NCBI GenBank assembly: GCA_039588215.1
Contig: JBDHAD010000008.1
Location: 36,559-100,558, forward strand
Reading direction: 5' to 3'
DNA from: JBDHAC01 sp039588215
GTDB taxonomy: Bacteria; Gemmatimonadota; Gemmatimonadetes; Palauibacterales; Palauibacteraceae
DNA length: 64,000 bases
Positions 43,732 to 52,486 of this stretch are shown piece after piece. A program made the position numbers and the translations under genes. Each line of letters begins with the position of its first letter. The stretch's first letter is position 1. The notes under the pieces were generated by a model, which did no database searches, was not told the origin of the DNA, and saw only the letters and a program-made list of their open reading frames with translations.

Positions 43732-44709
43732 TCACACTCCCTGGCAGCTCTCACACAGGGTTCCCGCGAAATCGTTCTTCCGCATCCGGTCGCGGTAGCT
43801 CTTGTATCCCTCGCTGTTCCAGATCTCGCGGATCGAGCTCTCGTGGATATTTCCAAACACGTGCTTGCGCTCCCAATCGACGCAGCACAGGACGACATCC
43901 CCGTTCCACAGGATCCAGGCCCTCCAGAAGGGGATCGTGCACCAGGTCGCGTACCGCCACCCGTCATCGGCGTCGACTAGGTCGGTGTTTTCCGTGATCT
44001 CGGGGTGCGCGCGGTTATCGAGCGCCCGTGCCTTGAAGAAGATGCGCCGCTCCTTCCAGAACCGTTTGACCTCCTCCAGCTGCCGCTCCACGTCTTCCGT
44101 GAGAACGGCCCACACCTGGATTTCGGGGGTCTTCGACTTCAGCTCGTCTCGAACTCGCACGAATGTCTCGATGTTCTCCAGCGTTCGAGAGAAACGGGGA
44201 CCTTGCATGAGGTCCTCGTAGATTTGCGGGTCGATTCCGTGCACGCTGAACACGATGTGCTCGAGACCGGAACGAACCAGGTTGTGGGCTCGCTCTTCGC
44301 TCAACAGGGCCCCGTTCGTAATCAATTTCGTCTTTGGCAGTCGCTTCCTGCCGCGTCTTTCACGGATATAGGCGACCCGCTCGTGGATCCGCCGGTCGAC
44401 AAGCGGGTCGTTCTGCAGATAGGGGCTCAGCACCTTCACGCCGTTGTCGACTGCCTCGTCCACGATTCGCGCGAACGTGGCGTCATCCATCTGTCCGTGA
44501 ATCTGGTTCTGCTCTCGACCCATCGGACAGAAGACACAGCTGGCGTTGCAACCGTACTTGGTTTGGACCTGGATGATCTGGGGGAACGAGGGCGTGAAAG
44601 TGGAGAACGCGAAGTACTTCACGTACTCCATGACCGGCTCGGACGAGGCGGACGGTCCCGCCGGAGTCAGCCTTCGGCGTAGTCGGTGCAGGGGCTTCTG
44701 CAATGCCAT
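43732..44709 (-). CDS. radical SAM/SPASM domain protein
   Basis: The 325-residue enzyme has the radical SAM cluster CNASCVFC (Cys54, Cys58, Cys61) and a C-terminal SPASM-like domain (CCVDWERKHVFGNIHESSIR and FAGTLCESC) for an auxiliary cluster. GKTKLITNGALL-type strands and SGLEHIVFSVHG fit the TIM barrel. Substrates of SPASM enzymes include peptides and small molecules; no precursor peptide gene is visible. The ATG start gives MALQKPLHRLRRRL. It lies between the flippase and the divergent lipid-transport operon, with which it may share a promoter region. Confidence 0.9.
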   Translation of the reverse strand: MALQKPLHRLRRRLTPAGPSASSEPVMEYVKYFAFSTFTPSFPQIIQVQTKYGCNASCVFCPMGREQNQIHGQMDDATFARIVDEAVDNGVKVLSPYLQNDPLVDRRIHERVAYIRERRGRKRLPKTKLITNGALLSEERAHNLVRSGLEHIVFSVHGIDPQIYEDLMQGPRFSRTLENIETFVRVRDELKSKTPEIQVWAVLTEDVERQLEEVKRFWKERRIFFKARALDNRAHPEITENTDLVDADDGWRYATWCTIPFWRAWILWNGDVVLCCVDWERKHVFGNIHESSIREIWNSEGYKSYRDRMRKNDFAGTLCESCQGV

Positions 44710-44978
44710 CTCCGGAATTCAGCGCGCGAGTCGGCGGCCCGAGGAGTCGCTATATGCCGGCCCGTGACCTTGGGCGCCAGGGCCACGGGTCCGCAAATCG
44801 TCGGCGCCGGCCCATCTCGAGCGTAGCACAACGATTGCGGAACCCCGTTTAAGGCTCGGATGTTGCTACGCGCAACCGAGTTCGGCCGAACCGGATGCTG
44901 TGGAACCAAATGGAACCCTGGCGACGACCGGGGGTCCGTTCCACAGCGATCCGAATAGCTCGCGGTACGGAGGTACAC

Positions 44979-46310
44979 ATGGGTTCATCACGTCCCTCAC
45001 GGGACGATGAGAGGCTGAGGACTCTCGGGACGTTCCGGCGCGAGACCGGGTCGCGTTCACTGAGGCGCTCGATGGGGGCGCTGAGCGCCCTGTTCGGGCT
45101 CTCGCTCGGGCAGAGCCTATGGGCTCAGCCGCCGTGGGACGCTTGTGAATCAGCTCCCGGCATGGCGCAGGCGTTCGTGGGACAATGGCGCAGCCTCCTG
45201 GCCCGCCGCAGCACGCTGTCGCCCGACGGCTTCGCGGACCTCTCGGCGGATCTGGTCGATCGAACGGTGGCTGTGGGCGTGATGGCCCAGGAGATCTTCC
45301 GGGACGAATGGGGCAGCATGCGCTCCGCACACCGAGATGCGTTCCTGGCAGCGCTCCGAATCTCGTTGCGGGACGGGCTGGTCTCGTTTCTCGAAGACGA
45401 GCTGCGTGGGGCCGTTCCCACCCTGACACCCACGGAAGATGGGAACCACCCATCAGCCGTCCAGTACTCGCTCGAGACTTCCAACGGGCGGACCCGGGAG
45501 CTCACGCTGCGGCTTGCGGGAGTGGGGGGCGACGCGTGCAAGATCGTCGACATCGAATACGACGGGGACGGACTGCTGAAGGAGTACCGCGACCGGGTCG
45601 ACGACCTCATCGACGATTACTCCTTCCCGTACATGATCGCCAAGCTCGGGAACCGCGACGAGCTGATTCTGGATGACTTCGAGTCGTCGCCCCTCGGACG
45701 GTTTCCGATCGGATGGGGACAGAGAGAGGACAGTGACGAGCCCCCGTATCGGATCCGCGAAGAGGGCGGCAACCGATACCTGGAAGCCACCGATGAGGGC
45801 GAATCGGTCATCATCGGTCTGGAGACCCCCTGGGACCTGGACGAATATCCCTACATCTCCTTCCGGCTGCGGGTGAATCGGATCCCGGAGGGAGCCGACG
45901 AGCGTGATGACGAAAAAGTCGATAGCGCGGCCGGCGTGTATGTCACGATCAAGAAGGTGGCGTTCGGCCGCATTCCGGAGTCCGTGAAGTACGTGTGGAG
46001 CTCTACGCTTCCGGTGGGGGCGGCGACGCGACGCGAAGGGATCGGAAGACCCTGGCAGGTGGTCGTCGGCTCGGGACAAGAGGGCCTGGGAGAGTGGCGG
46101 ACGTACGTGTTCGATTTGCGGGATGCGTATCGAAAGACGTTCGGCGGCGGCCCCGGCTCCAAGGCCGAGGGGATCGGCGTATTGTCGGACGCGAACAGCA
46201 TGAAGACGCAAGCATACGCCGACTACGACGATTTCAAGGCGTTGAAGCGCGCGCCGCCAGGCGTCACGGGCGGGGTCGTGGAGCGCATGAGGCCTTTGAG
46301 GCGCAGATAG
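44979..46310 (+). CDS. exported MlaC-like domain fused to DUF3047
   Basis: The 443-residue protein starts at the ATG after GGAGGT; a signal-like stretch (SMGALSALFGLSLGQSLWAQ) begins at residue 31, so a second ATG at 45072 is possible. Residues 65-225 follow the MlaC/Ttg2D plan: helices GFADLSADLVDRTVAVGVMA, then DIEYDGDGLLKEYRDRVDDL, like the lipid-cradle end of MlaC. Residues 228-420 are DUF3047 (ILDDFESSPLGRFPIGWGQR, ESVKYVWSSTLPVG). I know of no characterised fusion of these. It opens a tight operon with TolC, MlaC, RND and a lipid-headgroup enzyme, so it may carry lipid in the periplasm. Confidence 0.8.
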   Translation: MGSSRPSRDDERLRTLGTFRRETGSRSLRRSMGALSALFGLSLGQSLWAQPPWDACESAPGMAQAFVGQWRSLLARRSTLSPDGFADLSADLVDRTVAVGVMAQEIFRDEWGSMRSAHRDAFLAALRISLRDGLVSFLEDELRGAVPTLTPTEDGNHPSAVQYSLETSNGRTRELTLRLAGVGGDACKIVDIEYDGDGLLKEYRDRVDDLIDDYSFPYMIAKLGNRDELILDDFESSPLGRFPIGWGQREDSDEPPYRIREEGGNRYLEATDEGESVIIGLETPWDLDEYPYISFRLRVNRIPEGADERDDEKVDSAAGVYVTIKKVAFGRIPESVKYVWSSTLPVGAATRREGIGRPWQVVVGSGQEGLGEWRTYVFDLRDAYRKTFGGGPGSKAEGIGVLSDANSMKTQAYADYDDFKALKRAPPGVTGGVVERMRPLRRR

Positions 46311-46318
46311 GCAGACAG

Positions 46319-47734
46319 GTGATCGCCCACCGGCTCACGATCGTATGCACCCTGTCATTCGCCTGGCCTGCAGGGGCGGGTGTGGCCCAGTCGGCCCAGG
46401 TGCCTCGATCAGCCCCTTTGGCCCGATCGGCCCAGTCCGCCGACACGCTCGTCTTGAGCCTCTCGCGGGCCGAGGCACTCGCCCTCGATCGTCACCCGTT
46501 CGTGGGCCGCGCCCGCGCCGATCTCCGACTGGCCGAATCCAGACGGACCCGGGCGCGCCACTCGCGCTGGGTGCCCCAGCTCTCGCTCTCGAACGTGTGG
46601 GGGCCGATACCGGATGCGCGCGGAGAGATCACGGAATTCGGAGTGCTGGTGTCCCCCGACAGCGCCGACGTGATCAAGAACCTCGGGTTCTTCAGGGAGA
46701 CCAACCTCGAGCTGGTGCAGCCGCTGTATACCTTCGGACGGATCAACCGTTTGGTCAGAGCCGCCGAAGCCGGGGTGGAGGCCTCCGAGGCGGGTGTCGA
46801 GGCGACCAGCGACGAGATCCGGCTTCAGGTCCGCAAGCTGTATTGGGCGATGGTGCTGGGTGAGGAGCTGGTGCGCATCGCGGACGAGATCCTGAGGGAG
46901 ATCGCGGAAGCGGACGTGCAGCTCGAGGAGCGATACGAAGACGGATCGGTCAGCCAGAACGACCTGTTCGAGTTCGAGATCTACCGCTTTCGCGCCCAGA
47001 GAGGGAAGCGCGAAGCCGTGGATGGGCTGGAGATGGCCCGTGCCGCGCTGCGGGCCGCCACCGGACTCGCGGAGGGCGTCCCGATCCGCACCGAGACGCT
47101 GGAACTCACCATGCTCGCCGCCAACCTGGACAGCCTGTCCGGGTATCTTCAGATGGCGCGGGAGCTTCGACCGGAACTGGCGCAGCTGACGGCGGGGATC
47201 TCGGCGCAATCCTCGCTCGCGAGCGCGACCCGCAGCGAGTTTTTCCCGCAGCTGTTCTTCGCGGGAGCCGTGAAGTGGAATCACGCGCCCGGCCGATTCG
47301 ACCCGAGAAACCCGTTCGTCTACAACCCGACGAACTTCTTCCGGCCGGGCTTCGTCGTGGGGTTCAACTGGAACGTGAACCTGTTCCAGACCCGGGATCG
47401 GGTTCGGATCGCCGAGCACGAGGCCGCGCTGCTGAGCGCACAGATGGACCCGCTTTCCGAGAAGATCCAGCTCGACGTCCGCGAGGCCCACATGAGAGTG
47501 GTCCGGGCCGCGGCCGACATCGAGGACAGCCAGCGGGCGCTGACGGCGGCCGACAACTGGTTCCGGGCCGAGTCGCAGACCTTCGACCTGGGGATAGGCG
47601 AGATCGGGGATCTCATCGATGCGTTCCAGGCGAAGATCGATATGGAGAGGGCGCACCTCGAGAGCATCTTCGACTACAACACGGCGCTGGCCGACCTGAG
47701 CCGTGCGGTCGGCCGCGACCTGTACCCAAATTGA
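46319..47734 (+). CDS. TolC family outer membrane protein
   Basis: The 471-residue protein starts at a GTG 8 bp after the previous stop, giving VIAHRLTIVCTLSFAWPAGA as signal peptide; no ATG fits the frame. The mature part has the OEP pattern: LSRAEALALDRHPFVGRARA, QPLYTFGRINRLVRAAEAGV, LQVRKLYWAMVLGEELVRIA, and a second half with GFNWNVNLFQTRDRVRIAEH and DVREAHMRVVRAAADIEDSQ. TolC proteins form trimeric exit ducts for RND, MFS or ABC pumps. Here the RND pump in the same operon is the natural partner, although no membrane-fusion protein is present. Confidence 0.9.
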   Translation: MIAHRLTIVCTLSFAWPAGAGVAQSAQVPRSAPLARSAQSADTLVLSLSRAEALALDRHPFVGRARADLRLAESRRTRARHSRWVPQLSLSNVWGPIPDARGEITEFGVLVSPDSADVIKNLGFFRETNLELVQPLYTFGRINRLVRAAEAGVEASEAGVEATSDEIRLQVRKLYWAMVLGEELVRIADEILREIAEADVQLEERYEDGSVSQNDLFEFEIYRFRAQRGKREAVDGLEMARAALRAATGLAEGVPIRTETLELTMLAANLDSLSGYLQMARELRPELAQLTAGISAQSSLASATRSEFFPQLFFAGAVKWNHAPGRFDPRNPFVYNPTNFFRPGFVVGFNWNVNLFQTRDRVRIAEHEAALLSAQMDPLSEKIQLDVREAHMRVVRAAADIEDSQRALTAADNWFRAESQTFDLGIGEIGDLIDAFQAKIDMERAHLESIFDYNTALADLSRAVGRDLYPN

Positions 47735-47741
47735 GACGCTG

Positions 47742-48356
47742 ATGATGGGACGTACGGGAACTATGGTCGCGGCGATCGCCTGGCTCGCATGCATGGGAGT
47801 CGGCGTGTCTGCCGCCCAGGCGCAGACCGTCTCGCCGCAATCCGCGGTCGACATGGTGCGCGCCCGGAATCAGGCGGTGACGCGTATTCTGGACGCCGCT
47901 GGCGACTCGGTCGACGCGCCCACGAGAGAGCAGCTCAAGGACATCATCAACGGGCTCATCGACTTTCCCGAGCTGTCCCGGCGAGCCTTGAGCCGGCATT
48001 GGGACGCGCGCACCGAGCAGGAGCGGGCGGATTTCATCGACGTCTTCCGGCAACTGATCCGAAACTCCTCCGTGAAGAAGCTGGGCGCATACAGGGCGGA
48101 TAGCGTGACCTACAACCCTCCCGAGCCCGCCCGCGACGGCGTCAAGGTGGTCACCCTCGCCTACAAGGACGATAGCTCCGCCGAGGTTCATTACCTGATG
48201 CACCAGGTCGACGGCGAGTGGAAGGCCTACGATGTCGTGGTGGACGGTTCCAGCACCATGCGCACGTACCGTGACTCGTTCAACAAGGAGATCTCCCGGG
48301 GGTCGTACGAGGCCATGTACGCCAAGTTGCTCGACCGGCTGAAGGACGACTCGTAG
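47742..48356 (+). CDS. MlaC/HpnM/Ttg2D family periplasmic carrier
   Basis: The 204-residue protein has a signal peptide (MVAAIAWLACMGVGVSAAQA) and then the MlaC fold: LIDFPELSRRALSRHWDART, QERADFIDVFRQLIRNSS, and the closing YDVVVDGSSTMRTYRDSFNK with EISRGSYEAMYAKLLDRL. MlaC carries phospholipid between MlaA and MlaFEDB; the paralogue HpnM belongs to hopanoid loci with the RND protein HpnN. Since the next gene is an HpnN-like RND protein and no MlaFEDB genes occur, the HpnM-type role is favoured. Spacing to neighbours is 7 and 18 bp. Two adjacent ATGs could start it. Confidence 0.9.
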   Translation: MMGRTGTMVAAIAWLACMGVGVSAAQAQTVSPQSAVDMVRARNQAVTRILDAAGDSVDAPTREQLKDIINGLIDFPELSRRALSRHWDARTEQERADFIDVFRQLIRNSSVKKLGAYRADSVTYNPPEPARDGVKVVTLAYKDDSSAEVHYLMHQVDGEWKAYDVVVDGSSTMRTYRDSFNKEISRGSYEAMYAKLLDRLKDDS

Positions 48357-48374
48357 CCGCCGGCATCTGATAGC

Positions 48375-50876
48375 ATGCGACTCCCACGCCTCGGGGACGG
48401 CTGTGAGCTGATCCACACGTATCACAAGCCGATACTGATCGTCGCCGTCGTGGCGGCGATCGTCGGGGGATATCTCACTTCCAAGCTGGGGCTACAGAGC
48501 GATCTGGCCGAGCTCCTGCCCGACGACTACGAGAGCGTGCAGGCGCTGGACCGCGTCAAAGAGCAGGTGGGAGGCACCGGCCTCCTGCGCATCGTGCTGA
48601 GCACGCGCGACTTCCCCGCGGCCGTCCGATTCGCCGAGGATGTGAAACCCAAGCTGCTCGCCAGCTCCTACGTCCTGGACGTTGATCTCGAGCGCGACGT
48701 CGCCTTCTACGAGAAGAACGCCCTCCTGTACCTCGACACGCTGCAACTGGACTCCCTCCACATCGCGATCGAAGACGCGATCGAGGTGGAGAGGCAGGAG
48801 GCCAACCCGTTCGTGGTGGACGACCTGTTCGGGGATGCCGAGGAAGAGGACGAGTCGGGGCCTTCCGAGCTCGAGGTGTGGGAGGAACGATATCGCGAGA
48901 AGCTGCCGAGACCCTACTACATCAACGAGGACAGCACCGTCCTCGTGTTCCATGTGTACGCGGCCGTCGGCCGCACGAACCTCGCGTACAACCGCGCGAT
49001 GCGGGATGAGGTCGGGCGTATCGTCGACGAGACGGACCCTCGACGGTACGACCCGGACATCGAGGTCCTGTACGGCGGAACCATCCAGAACAGCGTCGAT
49101 GAGTACGAGAGTATCAAGCGGGATATTCTCGGGACCGCCGTGTACGGCATCGTGGCCGTCTTCCTGGTCATCGCCATCTACTTCCGGAGCATCCCGGCTG
49201 CGCTCATGATCGCGGTCAGCCTCGCCGGGTCGCTCATGTGGACCTTCGGGCTCACGTATCTCGTCATCGGGCAACTCAACACGATCACGGGATTCCTGTT
49301 CGTGATCCTGTTCGGGCTGGGGATCGACTACGGGATCCACTCGTTCGCCCGTTACCGGGAGGTCAGGCAGGAGGGGCGCGCGAGCGCCGACGCGCTGCAC
49401 GACATGGTGTGCAAGACGGGCGCGGCGCTGGGGACGACGGCGCTTACGACGGCCGCGGCGTTCTATTCACTGATGCTCATGGACTTCCGAGGCTTCTCCG
49501 AGCTCGGGTTCATCGCGGGAACGGGGATGTTGTTCGCGTTTGTCGGCATGGTCGTGGTACTGCCCGCTCTGACGCTGTTCCTCGACGACCTGGGGCTGAT
49601 CCGGATTCCGCCGCGCCGCGAGAAGGGTGAAGAGGGGCGGCGTGCGCGTTCGAGATTCCCGTTCGCACCCGGGATCCTGGCGGTGGGGTCGATGGCGATT
49701 CTGGTCGCCGCATTCGGGCTCACGCGGGTGACCTTCCAGTACGATTTCACCAATCTCCGCTCGATCACACCGCAGCGGGAGGCCGTCGCCGAGAAGATCC
49801 GCGGGGTGTTCAGTCGCTCGGAGTCTCCCGCGATCATCCTGACCGACTCGCGCGCGGAAATGCGCGAGGTCATGGACTCGCTCCGCGCCCACCGCGATCG
49901 GGACACGCTCTCCCCCACGTTCAGTCAGATCGGCTCCGTCCTGGCGGCCGTCCCCGAAGACCAGCCGCGGCGGCTGGAGAAGATCCGGGCCATCCGTACG
50001 CTCGTCGACGAAGAAGCCGACATGGTGTCGGGCGAGGACGAGCGGCGGGTGGACGAGCTGCGGAGCTACCTGAGCGTGGAGGAGCCGTTCACGATCGACG
50101 ACGTCCCGGCAAGCGACCGGCGCCGCCTCCTGAAGAAGAACGGCGAGATCGGGGATTTCGTGCTGGTCTACCCCACCGTGGCGCTGCGCGACGGGCGTAA
50201 CGCGATCGCCTTCCGCAGCGACGTCGGGTCGGTAACGATCAGTTCGGGTAAGACACTTCTCGCAGCCAGCTCGAACCTCATCGTGGCGGAGATGCTTACT
50301 ATGATCATCCGCGAGGGGCGCTGGGCCGTGGGACTGTCGCTCCTCGTTGTGCTTTTCATTGTGACAGTTCAGTTTCGGAGCTTGAGACGGGGCGCCCTGG
50401 TCGTCTTGCCTCTCGTCATCGGCCTCGTGGGGATGGGTGGCGTGATGACGGCGTTCGGGATGCAGCTGAACATTTTCAACCTGGTCGTATTGCCCAGTAT
50501 CGTGGGTATCGGAGTCGATAGCGGGGTGCACGTTTACCACAGGTATTTGAGCGAGGGCCCTGGGTCGCTGCCGCTGGTTCTGCGGAGAACCGGGCTGGCG
50601 GTCACGATGGCCACGCTCACGACCATGGTCGGCTACTCGGGCTTGCTAACCGCTACCCACCCCGGGCTGGTATCGATCGGCCAACTCGCGATCGTAGGGC
50701 TCGCGACTACGCTGATCAGCGCGGTGGTGGTGTTCCCGGCGTTGTTGCAGGCTCTGGAGGACCGCGCCGTGGAGGCCGCCACGATTCCCACAACTCCCAC
50801 GACCGCGCCGGGATCCGAAGCGTCCGCTTCAAGCGACGACGCGCCCCCTTCTCCAGCCGCGCGTGACATCGTATGA
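48375..50876 (+). CDS. RND/MMPL family transporter, HpnN-like
   Basis: The 833-residue protein has two equivalent halves. Each has a membrane segment (LIVAVVAAIVGGYLTSKLGL; FAPGILAVGSMAILVAAFGL), a periplasmic domain and a five-helix bundle. Conserved helix motifs are FGLGIDYGIHSFARYREV (first half) and IVGIGVDSGVHVYHRYLSEG (second). Its first periplasmic domain holds an acidic stretch (FGDAEEEDESGPSELEVWEE). MMPL/HpnN proteins move hydrophobic lipids toward the outer membrane. The stop overlaps the next start as ATGA, so it should be made together with the lipid enzyme. Confidence 0.9.
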   Translation: MRLPRLGDGCELIHTYHKPILIVAVVAAIVGGYLTSKLGLQSDLAELLPDDYESVQALDRVKEQVGGTGLLRIVLSTRDFPAAVRFAEDVKPKLLASSYVLDVDLERDVAFYEKNALLYLDTLQLDSLHIAIEDAIEVERQEANPFVVDDLFGDAEEEDESGPSELEVWEERYREKLPRPYYINEDSTVLVFHVYAAVGRTNLAYNRAMRDEVGRIVDETDPRRYDPDIEVLYGGTIQNSVDEYESIKRDILGTAVYGIVAVFLVIAIYFRSIPAALMIAVSLAGSLMWTFGLTYLVIGQLNTITGFLFVILFGLGIDYGIHSFARYREVRQEGRASADALHDMVCKTGAALGTTALTTAAAFYSLMLMDFRGFSELGFIAGTGMLFAFVGMVVVLPALTLFLDDLGLIRIPPRREKGEEGRRARSRFPFAPGILAVGSMAILVAAFGLTRVTFQYDFTNLRSITPQREAVAEKIRGVFSRSESPAIILTDSRAEMREVMDSLRAHRDRDTLSPTFSQIGSVLAAVPEDQPRRLEKIRAIRTLVDEEADMVSGEDERRVDELRSYLSVEEPFTIDDVPASDRRRLLKKNGEIGDFVLVYPTVALRDGRNAIAFRSDVGSVTISSGKTLLAASSNLIVAEMLTMIIREGRWAVGLSLLVVLFIVTVQFRSLRRGALVVLPLVIGLVGMGGVMTAFGMQLNIFNLVVLPSIVGIGVDSGVHVYHRYLSEGPGSLPLVLRRTGLAVTMATLTTMVGYSGLLTATHPGLVSIGQLAIVGLATTLISAVVVFPALLQALEDRAVEAATIPTTPTTAPGSEASASSDDAPPSPAARDIV

Positions 50877-52426
50877 CCGATCACACCCACGACGTTACGC
50901 AGGCTCTCGTTCTCGCGGCCGGTCGCGGCCGCCGATTGAACCACGATCAACCGAAGCCGCTCTATCCGCTCCTGGGTGTGCCGTTGCTGGCGCGCTCCCT
51001 GTTCACCCTGGAAGCTGCTGGTATCACCGATGCCTATGTCGTCCTCGGGCACGAGGCCGACGAGGTGCGGGCGGCCATCGACGGGATCGACCAGCTGAAG
51101 GTTCGCGTTCATTGGCTGTACAACGCCGATTGGAAGCGGCCCAACGGCCTGTCCGTCCTCACGGCCGAGTCGCTGCTCGATCGGCCGTTTATCCTCGCGA
51201 TGGGCGACCACCTGTTCGAGTCTGGCTCGATCGAGGTGCTCACCGACGGCGCGCGATCGCTGCAGGGCGTCGACCTTCTCGTCGACCGTCGGCACATCAA
51301 CGGGGACCACGACCTGGCGGAGGCCACCAAGGTACGGGTGGACGGCGACCGGATCGTGGAGATCGGGAAGTCGCTCGACCCGTTCGATGGGCTCGACACA
51401 GGGCTGTTCCTGGCCGCACCGGAGATCTTCGGGGCGCTTCGCGAAGCGTGCGCCGAGGGCGGCGAGACCCTGTCGGACGGCGTGCAGAAACTGGCGGCCG
51501 CGGGACGGGCGAGGGCGATCGACGGCGGGGACCTGTTCTGGCACGACATCGACGAGCCCGAGGACGCCCGTGTGGCGCAGAGCAAGCTGCTCGCGGGCTT
51601 GCGGACAGAGAAGGACGGACCGATCGCGAGCGTATTGAACCGGCCGATCTCCACGAGAATCTCCGCCCAGCTGGCAAAGACATCCATCACACCCAATCAA
51701 GTGAGCCTCGCGACCCTTCTCGTCGGGGTGATCGCGGCGGTCGTGGTCGCGGGAGCCACGTACCCGATGCTCGTGTTTGGCGGCGTACTGTTCCATTTCG
51801 CTTCGGTCCTGGACGGTGTGGACGGCGAGGTCGCCAGGCTCAAGTTCCAGGCCAGCAAGCGCGGGGAGTACGTGGACACCGCGTGCGACAGTATCGCGTA
51901 CGTGGCGTTCCTGGCGGGCCTGACGGTGGCGGCCTACCGCGCCCCCGTTCCCGAGATCCTCTTCTGGAACGGCGTCGCGGCCACGACCGCGTGCACGCTC
52001 GGGCTGGCCAACATCGCGGTGTACCTATCAAGACAGGGGAACTCGGGTAGTGCTCGCACCATCCAGTACGGATATCAGAAGACGGAGAAGCCGGGGGTTC
52101 TCGCCTGGTTCCTGCGGCAGGTCCATTATCTGGGCACCCGCGAGATGTTCTCCTTCGGCGCGATGGTCGCCGCCCTCTCGGGCTTCATGCTCTACGGTCT
52201 CGTCATCCCGGGCGTGCTGGGCACCATCGTGTTGATCCCGATCACGATCAAGATCCTGGCCCGGACCCGGCGCCCTCGCGCCAAGCTTCCGGCTGCCCCG
52301 ACCGTGCGAGCCCTGGACGAAGCGGCGTCGCCGATCCGCGCGTCGGGGTCGTTCGTGTTGCGCGGCGCCCGAGTCACCGCCGCCGGAGCCGAGTCGCCGG
52401 CCGAACGGAGCAGGCAGGAAGCCTGA
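50873..52426 (+). CDS. nucleotidyltransferase-CDP-alcohol phosphotransferase fusion (IPCT/DIPPS-like)
   Basis: The 517-residue protein has two domains. Residues 8-235 are a sugar-nucleotide-type NTP transferase (ALVLAAGRGRRLNHDQPKPL, FILAMGDHLFESGSIEVL, GLDTGLFLAA, GGDLFWHDIDEPED). Residues 250-460 are a membrane CDP-alcohol phosphatidyltransferase with the complete D-x2-DG-x2-AR-x8-G-x3-D-x3-D motif (Asp314, Asp317, Gly318, Ala321, Arg322, Gly331, Asp335, Asp339). The order matches IPCT/DIPPS, which activates inositol-1-phosphate with CTP and condenses it. A polar tail follows. Start overlaps the RND stop (ATGA). Whether the product is a phospholipid or a phosphodiester solute is open; neighbours suggest a lipid. 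Confidence 0.88.
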   Translation: MTDHTHDVTQALVLAAGRGRRLNHDQPKPLYPLLGVPLLARSLFTLEAAGITDAYVVLGHEADEVRAAIDGIDQLKVRVHWLYNADWKRPNGLSVLTAESLLDRPFILAMGDHLFESGSIEVLTDGARSLQGVDLLVDRRHINGDHDLAEATKVRVDGDRIVEIGKSLDPFDGLDTGLFLAAPEIFGALREACAEGGETLSDGVQKLAAAGRARAIDGGDLFWHDIDEPEDARVAQSKLLAGLRTEKDGPIASVLNRPISTRISAQLAKTSITPNQVSLATLLVGVIAAVVVAGATYPMLVFGGVLFHFASVLDGVDGEVARLKFQASKRGEYVDTACDSIAYVAFLAGLTVAAYRAPVPEILFWNGVAATTACTLGLANIAVYLSRQGNSGSARTIQYGYQKTEKPGVLAWFLRQVHYLGTREMFSFGAMVAALSGFMLYGLVIPGVLGTIVLIPITIKILARTRRPRAKLPAAPTVRALDEAASPIRASGSFVLRGARVTAAGAESPAERSRQEA

Positions 52427-52486
52427 TCTCGCTCGCCCTGGACCGAAGGCTGCCCCTCGCCCCCGAGGCATGAACTCCCCGGACGC

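Noticed and set aside
46370..46440. Small GCCCAGTCGGCCC repeats at the start of the tolC-like gene
   Set aside because: They encode an Ala/Ser/Gln/Pro-rich stretch after the signal peptide, are only two to three partial copies, and need no special explanation.
46409..47854. 481-codon minus-strand frame opposite tolC-like and mlaC-like genes
   Set aside because: No motif, Arg/His/Gln-rich, and it spans two real genes on the other strand.
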